A stretch of 64,000 nucleotides of DNA from Candidatus Binatota bacterium (GCA_012960245.1 DUBO01000056.1:128069-192068), one strand, 5' to 3'; positions 1-8,914 are shown, numbered from the stretch's first letter. Translations and numbers: made by a program. The notes: generated from the sequence alone by a model not told the origin.

Positions 1-149
1 ACGAGTTCGCAGATTTCTACCAGCGATTCTTCTACCGGGCGGCCGGTCTTGGCCGCAAGGCTCGGGTTGGTGGTGGCGCCGTCAACTATTCCCCAGGACA
101 TGGCCTCGCGAATCTCGCCCATGTCGGCACTGTCGATAAAAATTTTCAT
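1..149 (-). CDS. tal: Transaldolase / fructose-6-phosphate aldolase family, N-terminal part
   Basis: Only the first 49 codons lie in the window; the gene runs off the left edge. The N-terminus MKIFIDSAD, followed by a [13 protein letters not shown] stretch, is the hallmark of the short (about 215 residue) TalC/FSA-type transaldolases, in which the TTNPSL loop lies in the sugar-phosphate site. The enzyme would act in the cytoplasm in the non-oxidative pentose phosphate pathway. A GGAG sits five to six bases before the ATG. It starts 10 bp after folK and closes the long minus-strand biosynthetic run. The catalytic lysine is outside the window, so transaldolase and F6P aldolase cannot be told apart. 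Confidence 0.85.
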   Translation of the reverse strand, partial: MKIFIDSADMGEIREAMSWGIVDGATTNPSLAAKTGRPVEESLVEICEL

Positions 150-159
150 GTTCGCTCCG

Positions 160-687
160 CTAGCGCCGGGCCGTGTTCGGCGGCCGGTAAAGAACTACTT
201 TCTTGTCATCTTCTGCAGCGACCAGAAGCGAAGAGATCGTCTCCTCGGTTACTGGGTGCCTCAGTCCGGGGGCCAGTTCGGCCAGGGGGAGCAGCACAAA
301 ACGCCGGGCGGTGAGCTCCCGGTGGGGGATCGTCAGCTTCCGCGTTTTCATCACCACGGCATCGAAGAGGAGTATATCGAGGTCGATCTCGCGCGACACG
401 CTCTGGTTCTTAGTGGCCTTGGTTTTTGCTCCGCGCCTGCGGCCCACGGCGGTTTCGACGGCCAGCAGCTCCTTGAGCAGGTCCTTGGCTTCGAAGCCGG
501 TTATGATCTCGACCACCGCGTTAAGAAACCAGTTGCGGGCACGGCCGTGGGGTTCGGTTTCGTACAGGGAGCTGCGGCCGGTGATCCTGGTGTCGGGCAG
601 CTCGGCGATGGCAGACAGTGCCGCCGAAATGTGGTTTTCTCGGTCGCCGAGGTTGCTGCCGATGGCGATGTAGACGCGATGTTCCAT
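160..687 (-). CDS. folK: 2-amino-4-hydroxy-6-hydroxymethyldihydropteridine diphosphokinase (HPPK)
   Basis: A 175-residue cytoplasmic enzyme that transfers pyrophosphate from ATP to hydroxymethyl-dihydropterin, in folate synthesis. The HPPK features are an N-terminal [11 protein letters not shown] (residues 5-15), a YETEP motif near 42, a LYETEPHG...WFLNAVVEI core and the ATP/Mg signature with [12 protein letters not shown] near 97-108, then IPHREL. Length is normal for a single-domain FolK. No Shine-Dalgarno sequence is visible directly before the ATG. The stop codon of a possible 22-codon upstream ORF overlaps the start as TAATG, so translation may be coupled. It lies at the distal end of the lysine gene run. 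Confidence 0.95.
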   Translation of the reverse strand: MEHRVYIAIGSNLGDRENHISAALSAIAELPDTRITGRSSLYETEPHGRARNWFLNAVVEIITGFEAKDLLKELLAVETAVGRRRGAKTKATKNQSVSREIDLDILLFDAVVMKTRKLTIPHRELTARRFVLLPLAELAPGLRHPVTEETISSLLVAAEDDKKVVLYRPPNTARR

Positions 688-755
688 TAACGCACGCGGC
701 TGTAGAGGGGTGAAACTCGCTGCGGTTCTACGGTGGCCTGTGACGGGCGGCCCAT
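687..755 (-). CDS. Possible 22-codon upstream ORF coupled to folK
   Basis: On the minus strand, an ATG preceded by CGGAG at five bases opens a 22-codon frame (beginning MGRPSQATVE, ending YSRVR). Its TAA overlaps the folK ATG by one base. folK has no ribosome site of its own, so the short frame could act as a coupling leader. I do not recognise the peptide and it has no obvious structure. It fills most of the otherwise empty 207-bp dapB-folK gap. It may equally be a chance frame in GC-rich DNA. Confidence 0.3.
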   Translation of the reverse strand: MGRPSQATVEPQRVSPLYSRVR

Positions 756-894
756 GATAACTCCGTGTTTACCAGCAGTTACAGCCAAGGGCAGGGTTTA
801 TCTTGAATCGGTACAGCCTGCAAATCGGCTGTTCGGGTGCCGGGCTGGTTATTCAGGGCTTTCCGGGGGGGCCGACCAACGTCCGCTCCTGTTC

Positions 895-1710
895 TCAAGC
901 CGGCTCAAGGCCGCAGACCTGCCGCATTCCGTACAGGCCTGGCTGCCGTCCGGCTACCCATAGCGCTGCCCTGAGCGCGCCGCCAGCCAGGCAGTCACGC
1001 GACGCGGCCCTGTGCGTAAGTTCGAGTCTTTCGCCCGTTCCCACAAGCATGACGGTATGATCGCCGACCGCGTCGCCGCCGCGAAGTGCGACCACGCCTA
1101 TTTCGTTGTCCGGCCTTTCGCCGATCATGCCCTCCCTGGCCGTTGCCAGGGAGACCGGCAGCTCCAGCCCTCGGGCGGCGGCAGCGGTAGCGGCCAGCGA
1201 CAGCGCAGTTCCGCTGGGGGCGTCCTTCTTGAGGCGGTGGTGCAGCTCCAGGACTTCGCAATCAAAACCGGCCCCGAGCGCTTTGACCGCTTGTTCGACA
1301 AGGCTGTCGAGCACCGTGATGCCCACGCTCATGTTCGATGCCATTACGGTGGCCGTGCGTGCGGCGAGCTCTTCAGCGCGCGCGCGCTGTTCCGAGTCGA
1401 GCCCGGTCGTGCCCACTACTACCGGCGCGCCGTTGCCGGCCGCGAACTCGAGCTGGGCCAGCGTAGCGGCGGGTGAACTGAAATCGACTATCACTGCGCC
1501 CTTGGTCCACGAGGCCTTCAGGTCATCGCCGATGGTGACGCCGCTGGCCGCGACCCCGGCCGCGAGGCCAGCGTCCTGGCCCAGGGCCGGGTGGCCCGGT
1601 GCCTCCAGCGCGCCCGTAACCCGCAGTCCGTTCTCTTCGGCCAGCGCTATTATCCGTCGGCCCATACGTCCGCCGGCTCCGCACACCGTTATGTTTACCA
1701 GCTTGCCCAT
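895..1710 (-). CDS. dapB: 4-hydroxy-tetrahydrodipicolinate reductase
   Basis: A 271-residue NAD(P)H-dependent reductase making tetrahydrodipicolinate for lysine and peptidoglycan diaminopimelate. The Rossmann loop GAGGRMG is at residues 11-17, followed by GTTGL near 100-104. The substrate-binding and proton-donor motif ELHHRLKKDAPSGTA is at about 155-169, with the His pair at 157-158 and lysines at 161-162. The RGGDAVGDHTV segment is typical of the C-terminal domain. It begins 12 bp after dapA in the same transcription unit. A weak AAAGGA precedes the ATG. Length and domain order are normal for the family. Confidence 0.97.
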   Translation of the reverse strand: MGKLVNITVCGAGGRMGRRIIALAEENGLRVTGALEAPGHPALGQDAGLAAGVAASGVTIGDDLKASWTKGAVIVDFSSPAATLAQLEFAAGNGAPVVVGTTGLDSEQRARAEELAARTATVMASNMSVGITVLDSLVEQAVKALGAGFDCEVLELHHRLKKDAPSGTALSLAATAAAARGLELPVSLATAREGMIGERPDNEIGVVALRGGDAVGDHTVMLVGTGERLELTHRAASRDCLAGGALRAALWVAGRQPGLYGMRQVCGLEPA

Positions 1711-1722
1711 TATCCTTTCACC

Positions 1723-2601
1723 TTATCCCTGCAGCAGGTCGTAGCCGCGCATGACGGCTTCGAGCGCCGAGCTGTTCTCGGCCGTCATGGGGGTAAGTGG
1801 CAGTCGCATCTCGGCCGAGCAACGGCCGGCAAGTTGCATGGCTGTCTTGACCGGTATGGGGTTGGTCTCCAGCGACATTGCCTGCATGAGCGGGAGAAGC
1901 TCGCGGTGTATGTTGCGCGCGTTCTCCATCTGTCCCGCGGCAGCCGCGTCCACCAGCGCCTTCATGCGCGCGGGCAGCAGGTTGGAAACCACGGCTATGA
2001 CCCCGCCGGCACCCAGGGCCATCAGCGGCAGGGTGAGCGAGTCGTCACCCGAGAGCACCGTCAGGTCGTCGCCGGCCAGCTGCATTGTTCGCATGGCCTG
2101 GTCCATGGACCCGGCGGCGTCCTTGAGCGCCACGATGCCAGGTATCGCGGCCAGCTCGGCCAAGGTCTCGGGCAGCAGGTTGACGCCCGTTCTGCCAGGG
2201 ATGTTGTAGACCACCAGCGGCAGGTCGGCGGCCTCGGCCACCTCGCGGTAGTGAACCACGTGGCCGGCCTGGGTGGGCTTGTTGTAGTAAGGGGATATCA
2301 GCAGCGCGCCGTCGGCACCGGCGCTGCGAGCAAAACGCGTCAGCTTCACCGACTCGGCGGTGGAGTTGGAGCCGGTGCCGGCCAGCACTTTGAGCCGGCC
2401 GTCGGCGGCTTCGATGACGGCGCTGATCACGCGCTCGTGTTCGTCGTGGCTCATGGTGGCCGACTCGCCGGTGCTCCCGCAGGGGACGACGCCATCGACG
2501 CCCGCCTCGGCCTGCAGGTCGACCAGCCGGGCGAGGGCCTCGGCGTTGATCTCGCCGTCGCTAAAGGGGGTTACCAGTGCTGTCCAGGTTCCTTCAAACA
2601 C
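1723..2601 (-). CDS. dapA: 4-hydroxy-tetrahydrodipicolinate synthase
   Basis: A 292-residue TIM-barrel class I aldolase that condenses pyruvate with aspartate semialdehyde, the committed step to diaminopimelate and lysine. The GSTGE motif is at 42-46, YNIPGRTG at 132-139 (Tyr132 in the proton relay), and the Schiff-base lysine is Lys160 in IVALKDAAGS. These residues separate DapA from related lyases. The gene follows dapF by 24 bp and precedes dapB by 12 bp. No lysine riboswitch-like leader is present at this internal position. Nothing in the protein is unusual. Confidence 0.97.
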   Translation of the reverse strand: MFEGTWTALVTPFSDGEINAEALARLVDLQAEAGVDGVVPCGSTGESATMSHDEHERVISAVIEAADGRLKVLAGTGSNSTAESVKLTRFARSAGADGALLISPYYNKPTQAGHVVHYREVAEAADLPLVVYNIPGRTGVNLLPETLAELAAIPGIVALKDAAGSMDQAMRTMQLAGDDLTVLSGDDSLTLPLMALGAGGVIAVVSNLLPARMKALVDAAAAGQMENARNIHRELLPLMQAMSLETNPIPVKTAMQLAGRCSAEMRLPLTPMTAENSSALEAVMRGYDLLQG

Positions 2602-2625
2602 GCTCGTTGTTCCTATTGCTCTGAT

Positions 2626-3468
2626 TCATCCAGGCACGCTCACCGTGCCACGAAAACTCTCTTCGACGGGGCCTGTCATGAACACCCGGCCATCCCCGCG
2701 CAGTTCTATGTACAGTTGTCCGCCATTAAGCACCACCGTGGCGGTACTGTCGCATCGACCGGTGCGGTGGGCGGCCACCACCACGGCGCAGGCCCCGGTG
2801 CCGCAGGCCTCGGTTTCGCCCGAGCCGCGCTCCCACACCCGCATGGTGAGCTGCCCGCGGTTGTCTACGCGCACAAACTCGGTGTTGACGCCCGAGGGAA
2901 AGAACTCGTGCTTGTCGAAGGCCGGGCCTATGCGTTCGAGGTCAAGGCCTTCGGGATCTTCGTCGAAGGTCACGCAGTGGGGGTTGCCCATCGACACGCA
3001 GCTGACCGTCCAGCTTCGCCCGTCTACCAGCAGCGGCACATCGAACTGCTCGCCATCAGCGTTGACCGGCACCTGCCTTCCCTCGAGAACGGGCGGCCCC
3101 ATGTCCACGGTCACCGATTCGACCTTGCCGTCGGTCACGTGCAACTCGAGAGCCTTGTTGCCGCAGTCGGTCTCGACCAGCAGGCTGTTGGACGTTCCCG
3201 CCAGCCCGCGTTCGTAGACGAACTTGGCCAGCCCCCTGATGCCGTTGCCGCACATGGCACCGCGACTGCCGTCGGCGTTGTACATTTCCATGCGGAAGTC
3301 AGCCTTCTCCGACGGGCAGACCAGGATCAGCCCGTCGGCACCGAGTCCTCCCCTGCGCTGTGACAGGCGGCGGCTGAGCTCGTCGGGGTTTTCGAGCGGA
3401 GCCCGGGTGCAGTCGACGAACAGGTAGTCGTTGTGACAACCGTGGATCTTGGCGAGCTCGAGTTGCAT
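2626..3468 (-). CDS. dapF: Diaminopimelate epimerase
   Basis: A 280-residue cofactor-independent epimerase converting LL- to meso-diaminopimelate. The two catalytic cysteines lie in the expected motifs: Cys73 in AMCGNGIRG and Cys222 in ETEACGTGACA. The N-terminal KIHGCHNDYLFVD and GLGADGLI segments fit the two-fold pseudo-symmetric DapF fold. It begins 13 bp after lysA, in a lysA-dapF-dapA-dapB order that covers the last four visible steps except the succinylase, acetylase or aminotransferase branch. No dapD, dapE or dapL is present in the window. Confidence 0.97.
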   Translation of the reverse strand: MQLELAKIHGCHNDYLFVDCTRAPLENPDELSRRLSQRRGGLGADGLILVCPSEKADFRMEMYNADGSRGAMCGNGIRGLAKFVYERGLAGTSNSLLVETDCGNKALELHVTDGKVESVTVDMGPPVLEGRQVPVNADGEQFDVPLLVDGRSWTVSCVSMGNPHCVTFDEDPEGLDLERIGPAFDKHEFFPSGVNTEFVRVDNRGQLTMRVWERGSGETEACGTGACAVVVAAHRTGRCDSTATVVLNGGQLYIELRGDGRVFMTGPVEESFRGTVSVPG

Positions 3469-3481
3469 GGGCCTCAGTGAG

Positions 3482-4741
3482 CTATTCTCCCGACAGGTGG
3501 CCCGGGATGGCCTCGCCCGCGAACAGCGACTCCACGGTTTCTCTTTCGCGCACCAGGTCCCACTTGTCGCCGTTGACCAGTACCTCGGCCGGCCGAGGCC
3601 GGGTGTTGTAGTTTGAAGCCATCACGAAACCGTATGCACCGGCGCTCATGATGGCCAGCAGTCCGCCTGCTTGGACGTTGGCCACCAGCCTTTCCTTCGC
3701 AAAAAAGTCGCCGCTCTCGCATATGGGACCGACCACGTCGGCGGTGATCGTGCCGTCGCAGTCCTCGACCGCCTCCACGTCGTGGTGCGCCGAGTACAGC
3801 GAGGGCCGGGCAAGGTCGTTCATGCCCGCATCTACTACGACGAAGTTCTTCTCCTGGTTGCCCTTGTGAAACAGCACGGTGGTGAGCAATACACCGGCGT
3901 TGGCAGCTATGGAGCGACCCGGTTCCACCACGATGGTGAGCCCGCGGCCCTTGAAGACGCGCAGCAGGGTGGCCGCCCACTCGTCGGGGCTCGGCGGTGA
4001 CTCGTCCTGGTAGGTCACGCCCAGGCCGCCGCCCATGTCGACGTAGCCTATCGGTATTCCCGCACTGTCCAGGCGGTCGAGCAGGGAGGCTATGCGCGTG
4101 GCGGCTTCTTCTATCGGCGAGCTGCTCACCAGTTGCGAGCCCACGTGGCAGTCGACGCCCAGCACCTCTATTCCCTCCAGTTCGGCAGCCCGGTGGTAGT
4201 GCTCCACGCATTGGTCTGCGGCTACGCCAAACTTGCTGTCGGCCAAGCCGGTGGCGATGTAGGGATGGGTCTGGGGGTCGACGTCGGGGTTGACGCGCAG
4301 GGACACCGGGGCCGTGGTTCTCATTTCAAGGGCGAGCTGGCTTATCAGCTCGAGCTCGGCCAGCGACTCGACGTTGAACATCAGGATGCCGGCATCCAGG
4401 GCGGCGCGGATCTCCCAGGCCTGCTTGCCTACTCCGGAGAACACCACGCGGGATGCCTCGCCGCCGGCGGCCAGCACGCGGGCCAGCTCGCCACCCGAAA
4501 CGACGTCAAAACCGGCACCCTCGTTGGCCAGCGATCGCAGTACCGCGAGGTTGGAGTTGGCCTTTACCGAGTAGCAGACGAGGTGGGGGTGGTCGCCGAA
4601 GCCTTTGCGCCAGGCGCCCAGCTGGGTTCGGAGCGCGGCCAGGCTGTACACGTAACAGGGCGTGCCTACCGCCCGGGCCAGCTCGGACAGGGCTACGTCT
4701 TCGGCGTAGAGGCTGCCGTTCCTGCGGTTGAAAAAATCCAT
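3482..4741 (-). CDS. lysA: Diaminopimelate decarboxylase
   Basis: A 419-residue PLP-dependent fold III decarboxylase giving L-lysine from meso-diaminopimelate. The PLP lysine is Lys60 in CYSVKANSN. The family's HVGSQ motif, the glycine-rich DMGGGLGVTY and EPGRSIAANAG phosphate-binding loops, and a GPICESGDFF active-site cysteine segment near residue 335 are all present. The start MDFFNRRNG is usual for LysA. The ribosome site is weak. A 77-bp gap without other features separates it from fabD upstream, the longest gap within this part of the run. Confidence 0.97.
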   Translation of the reverse strand: MDFFNRRNGSLYAEDVALSELARAVGTPCYVYSLAALRTQLGAWRKGFGDHPHLVCYSVKANSNLAVLRSLANEGAGFDVVSGGELARVLAAGGEASRVVFSGVGKQAWEIRAALDAGILMFNVESLAELELISQLALEMRTTAPVSLRVNPDVDPQTHPYIATGLADSKFGVAADQCVEHYHRAAELEGIEVLGVDCHVGSQLVSSSPIEEAATRIASLLDRLDSAGIPIGYVDMGGGLGVTYQDESPPSPDEWAATLLRVFKGRGLTIVVEPGRSIAANAGVLLTTVLFHKGNQEKNFVVVDAGMNDLARPSLYSAHHDVEAVEDCDGTITADVVGPICESGDFFAKERLVANVQAGGLLAIMSAGAYGFVMASNYNTRPRPAEVLVNGDKWDLVRERETVESLFAGEAIPGHLSGE

Positions 4742-4818
4742 CTCAAGGCACTGGCCGGGGGGGGCGACCGCGCGAACTATAGTCGCGGCTATTCGGGAAG
4801 GCCAGTCAGTCGCTGCTT

Positions 4819-5763
4819 TCAGTCGGAGAGCAGCTCGCGTGCGATTTTCAGCGTGCTCACCGACAGCACCTTTACGCCTATGCTGCGAAAGAAGCCGCGC
4901 AACGGGCGGCCAGGGCCGATTTCTATCACGCGCTCGGCGCCAGCGGCGAGTAGCGGCATGTTTTCGTTCCAGAGTACGGTCGAGCAGACCTGCATGGCCA
5001 GGCCGTCTACGATCCTGGCCGCGACCGCCTCGTAGAAGCCCCCGCTGTGATTGCTCGTCACGCTGCTCGCGTGTGCGGGTTGCCAGCGGTCAGCCGAATC
5101 TTCGAGCAGTGGGCGCAGGCTGTCGGCCACCGGGGCCATCAGCCGGGAATGAAACGGCGCCGATACCCTCAGTTCAACCAGCCTGGCGCCCGACAGGGCA
5201 GGGTGCGCGGCTATCCTTTCGCCAGCCTCGGCCACCGCGCTGGTCTCTCCGGCGATGACCGCCTGCTGCGTTGAGTTTACGTTGGCGATGTCAACGCCGA
5301 GCTCGGTCACGAGCTCGAGCAGTGCCTGTTGGTCGAGCCCGCGCGCGGTGACGGCCAGCATGGCGCCGGTAACAGTTGTCCCGCCGTCCGCGGCAAGGCA
5401 GTCCTGCATCAGCCGGCCTCGTTGCCGGCACAGGCGCAGGGCCTCGGCGGTGGGCAGTACACCGGCGGCCACGAGCGCCGCGTACTCGCCCAGGCTGTGG
5501 CCTCCCCAGCAGCTGTCGGCCAGGTCGAAGTGCGCGCGCAGTGACTCCAGCATCGCCAACTCGACGGTGAGTATGGCTGGCTGCTGAAACTCGGTCTGCT
5601 GCAGCCGCGGGTCTTCTTCAAAACAAAGAGCCCGCATGTCGAGGTCGAGCGTGTCAGACGCGAGTTCGAAGACCCGTCGGGCCTGCTCAAACTCGTCGTG
5701 GAAGTCTCGGCCCATGCCGGTTTTCTGGCAACCCTGGCCCGGGAAAACCACGCTCGTGGTCAT
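4819..5763 (-). CDS. fabD: Malonyl-CoA:ACP acyltransferase-like protein
   Basis: A 314-residue acyltransferase with the N-terminal VVFPGQGCQ oxyanion segment, the nucleophile Ser90 in GHSLGEYAAL and the catalytic His205 in SAPFHSRLM. The GHSLGE and PFHS combination, together with VNSTQQAVIAG, matches malonyl-CoA:ACP transacylase, which loads malonate onto acyl carrier protein for fatty acid synthesis. The ATG at 5763 forms an ATGA overlap with the lipoprotein stop, so it is preferred to a GTG four codons upstream. No other fab gene or acpP is nearby. It sits between the LptM-like gene and lysA, an odd position for fabD, so it may be a second or specialised copy. Confidence 0.88.
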   Translation of the reverse strand: MTTSVVFPGQGCQKTGMGRDFHDEFEQARRVFELASDTLDLDMRALCFEEDPRLQQTEFQQPAILTVELAMLESLRAHFDLADSCWGGHSLGEYAALVAAGVLPTAEALRLCRQRGRLMQDCLAADGGTTVTGAMLAVTARGLDQQALLELVTELGVDIANVNSTQQAVIAGETSAVAEAGERIAAHPALSGARLVELRVSAPFHSRLMAPVADSLRPLLEDSADRWQPAHASSVTSNHSGGFYEAVAARIVDGLAMQVCSTVLWNENMPLLAAGAERVIEIGPGRPLRGFFRSIGVKVLSVSTLKIARELLSD

Positions 5764-6203
5764 CTGTTGAGACACTTGAGCGGCGATCCCCTCTGCCCGT
5801 CTTCGAGAAACGGCGTCACTCTGAAATCGGGGATACCCGGCGGGGCGGTCGTGTCGGTGTGCGACCAGCTGCTACGCGGGCGGATCCGCTTGGCGTCGGT
5901 GACCGCCAGCGTGGCTATGACTTCCCATTCGCCGTTGGCCGACAGCCGCTCGATCTCAAAACCGGCGAGGTCGTCGAGCCTCTTTCCGTCCACGCTTGTT
6001 CCTGGTCGTTTCCAGCTCAGGGTAACGCTGCCGTCGCCGTTGCGGGTGGCCAGGGCCTGGCCGGTCATCAGCGGGGCTGTGTTTTCCGGGGGCCGCGGCG
6101 GGGTGCGCACCCCGCAGGCGCCAAGCAGCAGCACGGCCGACAAAAGCAGGGCCGACAAAAGTTCAGCCCGGCTCAGCATCGCTGGCAGCGAGTTGTTTTT
6201 CAA
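5760..6203 (-). CDS. Small lipoprotein, LptM/LppL-like position
   Basis: A 147-residue protein with a hydrophobic N-terminus and a lipobox LGAC ending at Cys30, then GVRTPPRPPE. In many proteobacteria a small lipoprotein with a CGxxxP start (LptM/YifL or LppL) lies between argH and lysA, so both position and N-terminus suggest a relative. LptM assists maturation of the LptD-LptE outer-membrane complex. This version is longer: the remainder (VTLSWKRPG...FEIERLSANGEWEVIATL) looks like a fibronectin-III-type beta domain. It overlaps argH by four bases (ATGA) and fabD likewise. The relationship to LptM is inferred from context, not proven. Confidence 0.7.
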   Translation of the reverse strand: MKNNSLPAMLSRAELLSALLLSAVLLLGACGVRTPPRPPENTAPLMTGQALATRNGDGSVTLSWKRPGTSVDGKRLDDLAGFEIERLSANGEWEVIATLAVTDAKRIRPRSSWSHTDTTAPPGIPDFRVTPFLEDGQRGSPLKCLNR

Positions 6204-7663
6204 CGGTCCAGCGCGCGCAGCCGCTTGGCCACGTTGCTGCCGGCGGTACCCGGCCCGGCCTTACGGCGCGCCACGGACTTGTCCGGGTCGAACACGTCGG
6301 TGATGTCGTCGGCTATGACACTGGAGTAGGCCTTGAGCTCATCGCTGGACAGCGAGGCCAGGTCTACGCCGCGCTCGAGACAGTCGGCCACTACTCGTCC
6401 GGTGACCTCGTGGGCCTCGCGGAAGGGGAGCCCGCGGGCCACCAGGTACTCCGCAAGGTCGGTGGCCAGCAGCATGCCGTCGGAGGCCGCCTCCCGCATG
6501 GCGTTGGTGTCAAAGGCGAGTGACCGCAGCAGCGCGGTCATGATGCGCAGCGACCGCTCGGCGGTATCGGCGCTGTCGAACAGCGCTTCCTTGTCTTCCT
6601 GCAAGTCGCTGTTGTAGGCCAGCGGTAATCCCTTGACCACGGTCAACAAGGCCACGAGGTTGCCGTAGATACGTCCCGATTTGCCCCTGACCAGTTCGGC
6701 TATGTCGGGGTTCTTTTTCTGCGGCATCATTGAGCTGCCGGTCGAAAAAGAATCGTGCAGGCCCACGAAGCCGAACTCGCTCGAAGCCCAAAGCGTGATC
6801 TCGGTGGCCAGGCGCCCCAGGTGGCTGAACATTATGGCGGTGGCCGAGAGAAACTCGATGATGAAATCCCTGTCCGATACCGCGTCGATGCTGTTGGTCG
6901 CAACCCGTCCGAATCCCAGCTCGGCGGCGACCAGTTTCGGGTTGAGCGGCAGCGTGCTGCCCGCGAGCGCGCCGGCTCCAAGCGGCAGCACGTCGACCCG
7001 CGCCAGGCAGTCGGCCAGTCGTGCAGAGTCGCGCTCAAGCATGTCGTGGTAAGCCAGCAGGTGGTGTCCGAGCAGCACCGGTTGCGCCCTTTGCAGGTGG
7101 GTGTAGCCGGGCATGATGGCGCCCTCGTTGTCCTTGGCCACCTGCCGCAGGCCAGCCTGCAGTCCGGCGATGGCGTCGCTGAGCCCGGCGATGGCGTCCT
7201 TGACGAACAGCCTGACGTCGGTAATGACCTGGTCGTTGCGGCTGCGCCCGGCGTGCAGGCGCGCGCCCACGGAGCCGATCTTTTCGACCAGCCGCCGCTC
7301 TATGGCCATGTGGATGTCTTCGTCGGCCACCGAGGGGACGAAGCTGCCCTCGTCGAGTTCGCCGCCGATCTGCTTGAGCGCTCGAACGATCCGTGTCGAA
7401 TCGGCGATGCTGATTATTTTCTGCGCGGCCAGCATGCGCGCGTGGGCCGTGCTGACGCGTATGTCGTAGGGGTACAGCCGGATGTCGAAACCAATAGAGG
7501 CGGTAAACGCCTGCGCGTCCGGGTCGGTGGACTCACCGAAGCGGCCACCCCAGCTCTTGCTGCCCGCCGGAGCGGTTTTTTGCCGGGCTGGTTTCTTAGC
7601 GGCAGCTTTCTTCCGAGCTGGTTTCTTCTGCGCTTTGGGTGTTGTTGTTTTTCGAGTCGTCAT
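6200..7663 (-). CDS. argH: Argininosuccinate lyase with basic N-terminal extension
   Basis: A 487-residue fumarase-superfamily enzyme splitting argininosuccinate into arginine and fumarate. The catalytic core begins at SWGGRFGES (about residue 37). It contains HAGRSRNDQV at 137-146, GYTHLQRAQP with His189, and the superfamily signature GSSMMPQKKNP at 309-319 with Ser311. Ahead of the core lies a 35-residue lysine/alanine/proline-rich extension (for example KKPARKKAAAKKPARQK), resembling histone H1-type tails and absent from ordinary ArgH. No better internal start exists near the WGGRF motif. It lies 36 bp after argG. Confidence 0.95.
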   Translation of the reverse strand: MTTRKTTTPKAQKKPARKKAAAKKPARQKTAPAGSKSWGGRFGESTDPDAQAFTASIGFDIRLYPYDIRVSTAHARMLAAQKIISIADSTRIVRALKQIGGELDEGSFVPSVADEDIHMAIERRLVEKIGSVGARLHAGRSRNDQVITDVRLFVKDAIAGLSDAIAGLQAGLRQVAKDNEGAIMPGYTHLQRAQPVLLGHHLLAYHDMLERDSARLADCLARVDVLPLGAGALAGSTLPLNPKLVAAELGFGRVATNSIDAVSDRDFIIEFLSATAIMFSHLGRLATEITLWASSEFGFVGLHDSFSTGSSMMPQKKNPDIAELVRGKSGRIYGNLVALLTVVKGLPLAYNSDLQEDKEALFDSADTAERSLRIMTALLRSLAFDTNAMREAASDGMLLATDLAEYLVARGLPFREAHEVTGRVVADCLERGVDLASLSSDELKAYSSVIADDITDVFDPDKSVARRKAGPGTAGSNVAKRLRALDR

Positions 7664-7699
7664 GCTTGTTACGTTGTCATGTATTGAGCGCTGCTCTCT

Positions 7700-8914
7700 T
7701 CAGCCTGGCTTCGATTGTGCCAGCTTCTGCCTGATCTTCAGCCTCAGTGCGTTCAGTCGGATGAAGCCGCCCGCGTCGGCCTGCGAGTAGACGTCGTCCT
7801 CTTCAAAGGTAGCCAGTGAGGGGTCATAAAGAGAATAGTCCGAGCGCCGTCCCACGACCTGGGCCGATCCCTTGTACAGCTTCATTCTCACCGTGCCGTT
7901 CATCTGGGCCTGGGACTGGTCGATGGCGGCCTGCAGCATCTCGCGCTCGGGCGCGAACCAGTAGCCGTAGTACACCATCTCGGCGTAGCGCGGGATGAGC
8001 GAATCTCTCAGGTGCATGACCTCGCGGTCCATCACCAGGGATTCCAGCGCCCGGTGCGCCGTCGTGAGCAGGGTTCCACCCGGGGTCTCGTACACCCCTC
8101 GTGATTTCATGCCCACGTAACGGTTCTCGACGATGTCGGCCCGGCCCACCCCGTTGCGTCCCGCCACCGTGTTGGCTTCGCTCAGCAGTTCAAAGGGGGA
8201 CAGGCGCTTGCCGTCGATGGCCACCGGGTTTCCCTGCTCGTAGTCGATCTCCACGTACTCGGCCTTGTCGGGGGCCTGCTCGGGAGACACCGTGGTCAGG
8301 AACATGGCGTCGTCGGGCTCCGACCACGGATCCTCGAGGTCGTGGCCCTCGTAGCTCACGTGCAGGACGTTGCGATCCATGCTGTAGCTTTTTTCTTTTG
8401 TACCCGGCACCTCGATGCCGTGCTTGTCGGCAAAGGCAAAAAGCTTTGTTCTCGAGTTGAGGTCCCAGGTTCGCCAGGGCGCCACCACCGCGAGCTGGGG
8501 CGCGAGCGCGGCGAAGGTGAGCTCAAACCTGACCTGGTCGTTGCCCTTGCCCGTGGCACCGTGCGACACGGCGTCAGAGCCGGTCTCTTCGGCTATCTCG
8601 ACCTGTCGCCTGGCTATGATCGGCCGCGCTATGGAGGTGCCCAGCAGGTAGGTCCCCTCGTAAACCGCACCGGCCCTGAGCATGGGGAATACAAAATCGC
8701 CCACGAACTCCTCGCGCAGGTCTTCCACGTAGACCTCGCAGGCACCGGTGGCCATGGCTTTCTCGCGCAGGCCGGTGAGCTCCTTGCCCTGGCCCACGTC
8801 GGCGGCGTAGGCTACCACCTCGCAGTCGTAGGTCTCCACGAGCCACTTGAGGATGACCGATGTGTCGAGCCCGCCGCTGTAGGCCAGTACGATTTTTTTG
8901 ATGGACTCGTTCAG
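7700..8914 (-). CDS. argG: Argininosuccinate synthase, probable CTG start
   Basis: A 404-residue ATP-dependent ligase joining citrulline and aspartate. The N-type ATP-pyrophosphatase loop is seen as [10 protein letters not shown] at residues 10-19, with downstream [10 protein letters not shown] and [11 protein letters not shown] segments typical of ArgG. The upstream frame is the shadow of argF. There is no ATG, GTG or TTG at the family's usual start. The CTG at 8914 is seven bases after GGAGG and overlaps the argF stop as CTGA, so CTG is chosen. The next ATG lies far inside the ATP-binding domain and would destroy the protein. Function is certain; only the start is unusual. Confidence 0.95.
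   Translation of the reverse strand: MNESIKKIVLAYSGGLDTSVILKWLVETYDCEVVAYAADVGQGKELTGLREKAMATGACEVYVEDLREEFVGDFVFPMLRAGAVYEGTYLLGTSIARPIIARRQVEIAEETGSDAVSHGATGKGNDQVRFELTFAALAPQLAVVAPWRTWDLNSRTKLFAFADKHGIEVPGTKEKSYSMDRNVLHVSYEGHDLEDPWSEPDDAMFLTTVSPEQAPDKAEYVEIDYEQGNPVAIDGKRLSPFELLSEANTVAGRNGVGRADIVENRYVGMKSRGVYETPGGTLLTTAHRALESLVMDREVMHLRDSLIPRYAEMVYYGYWFAPEREMLQAAIDQSQAQMNGTVRMKLYKGSAQVVGRRSDYSLYDPSLATFEEDDVYSQADAGGFIRLNALRLKIRQKLAQSKPG

Noticed and set aside
1591..3363. Open frame of 590 codons on the plus strand over dapA and dapF
   Set aside because: It is a shadow of two conserved enzymes; the translated product shows no family motif.
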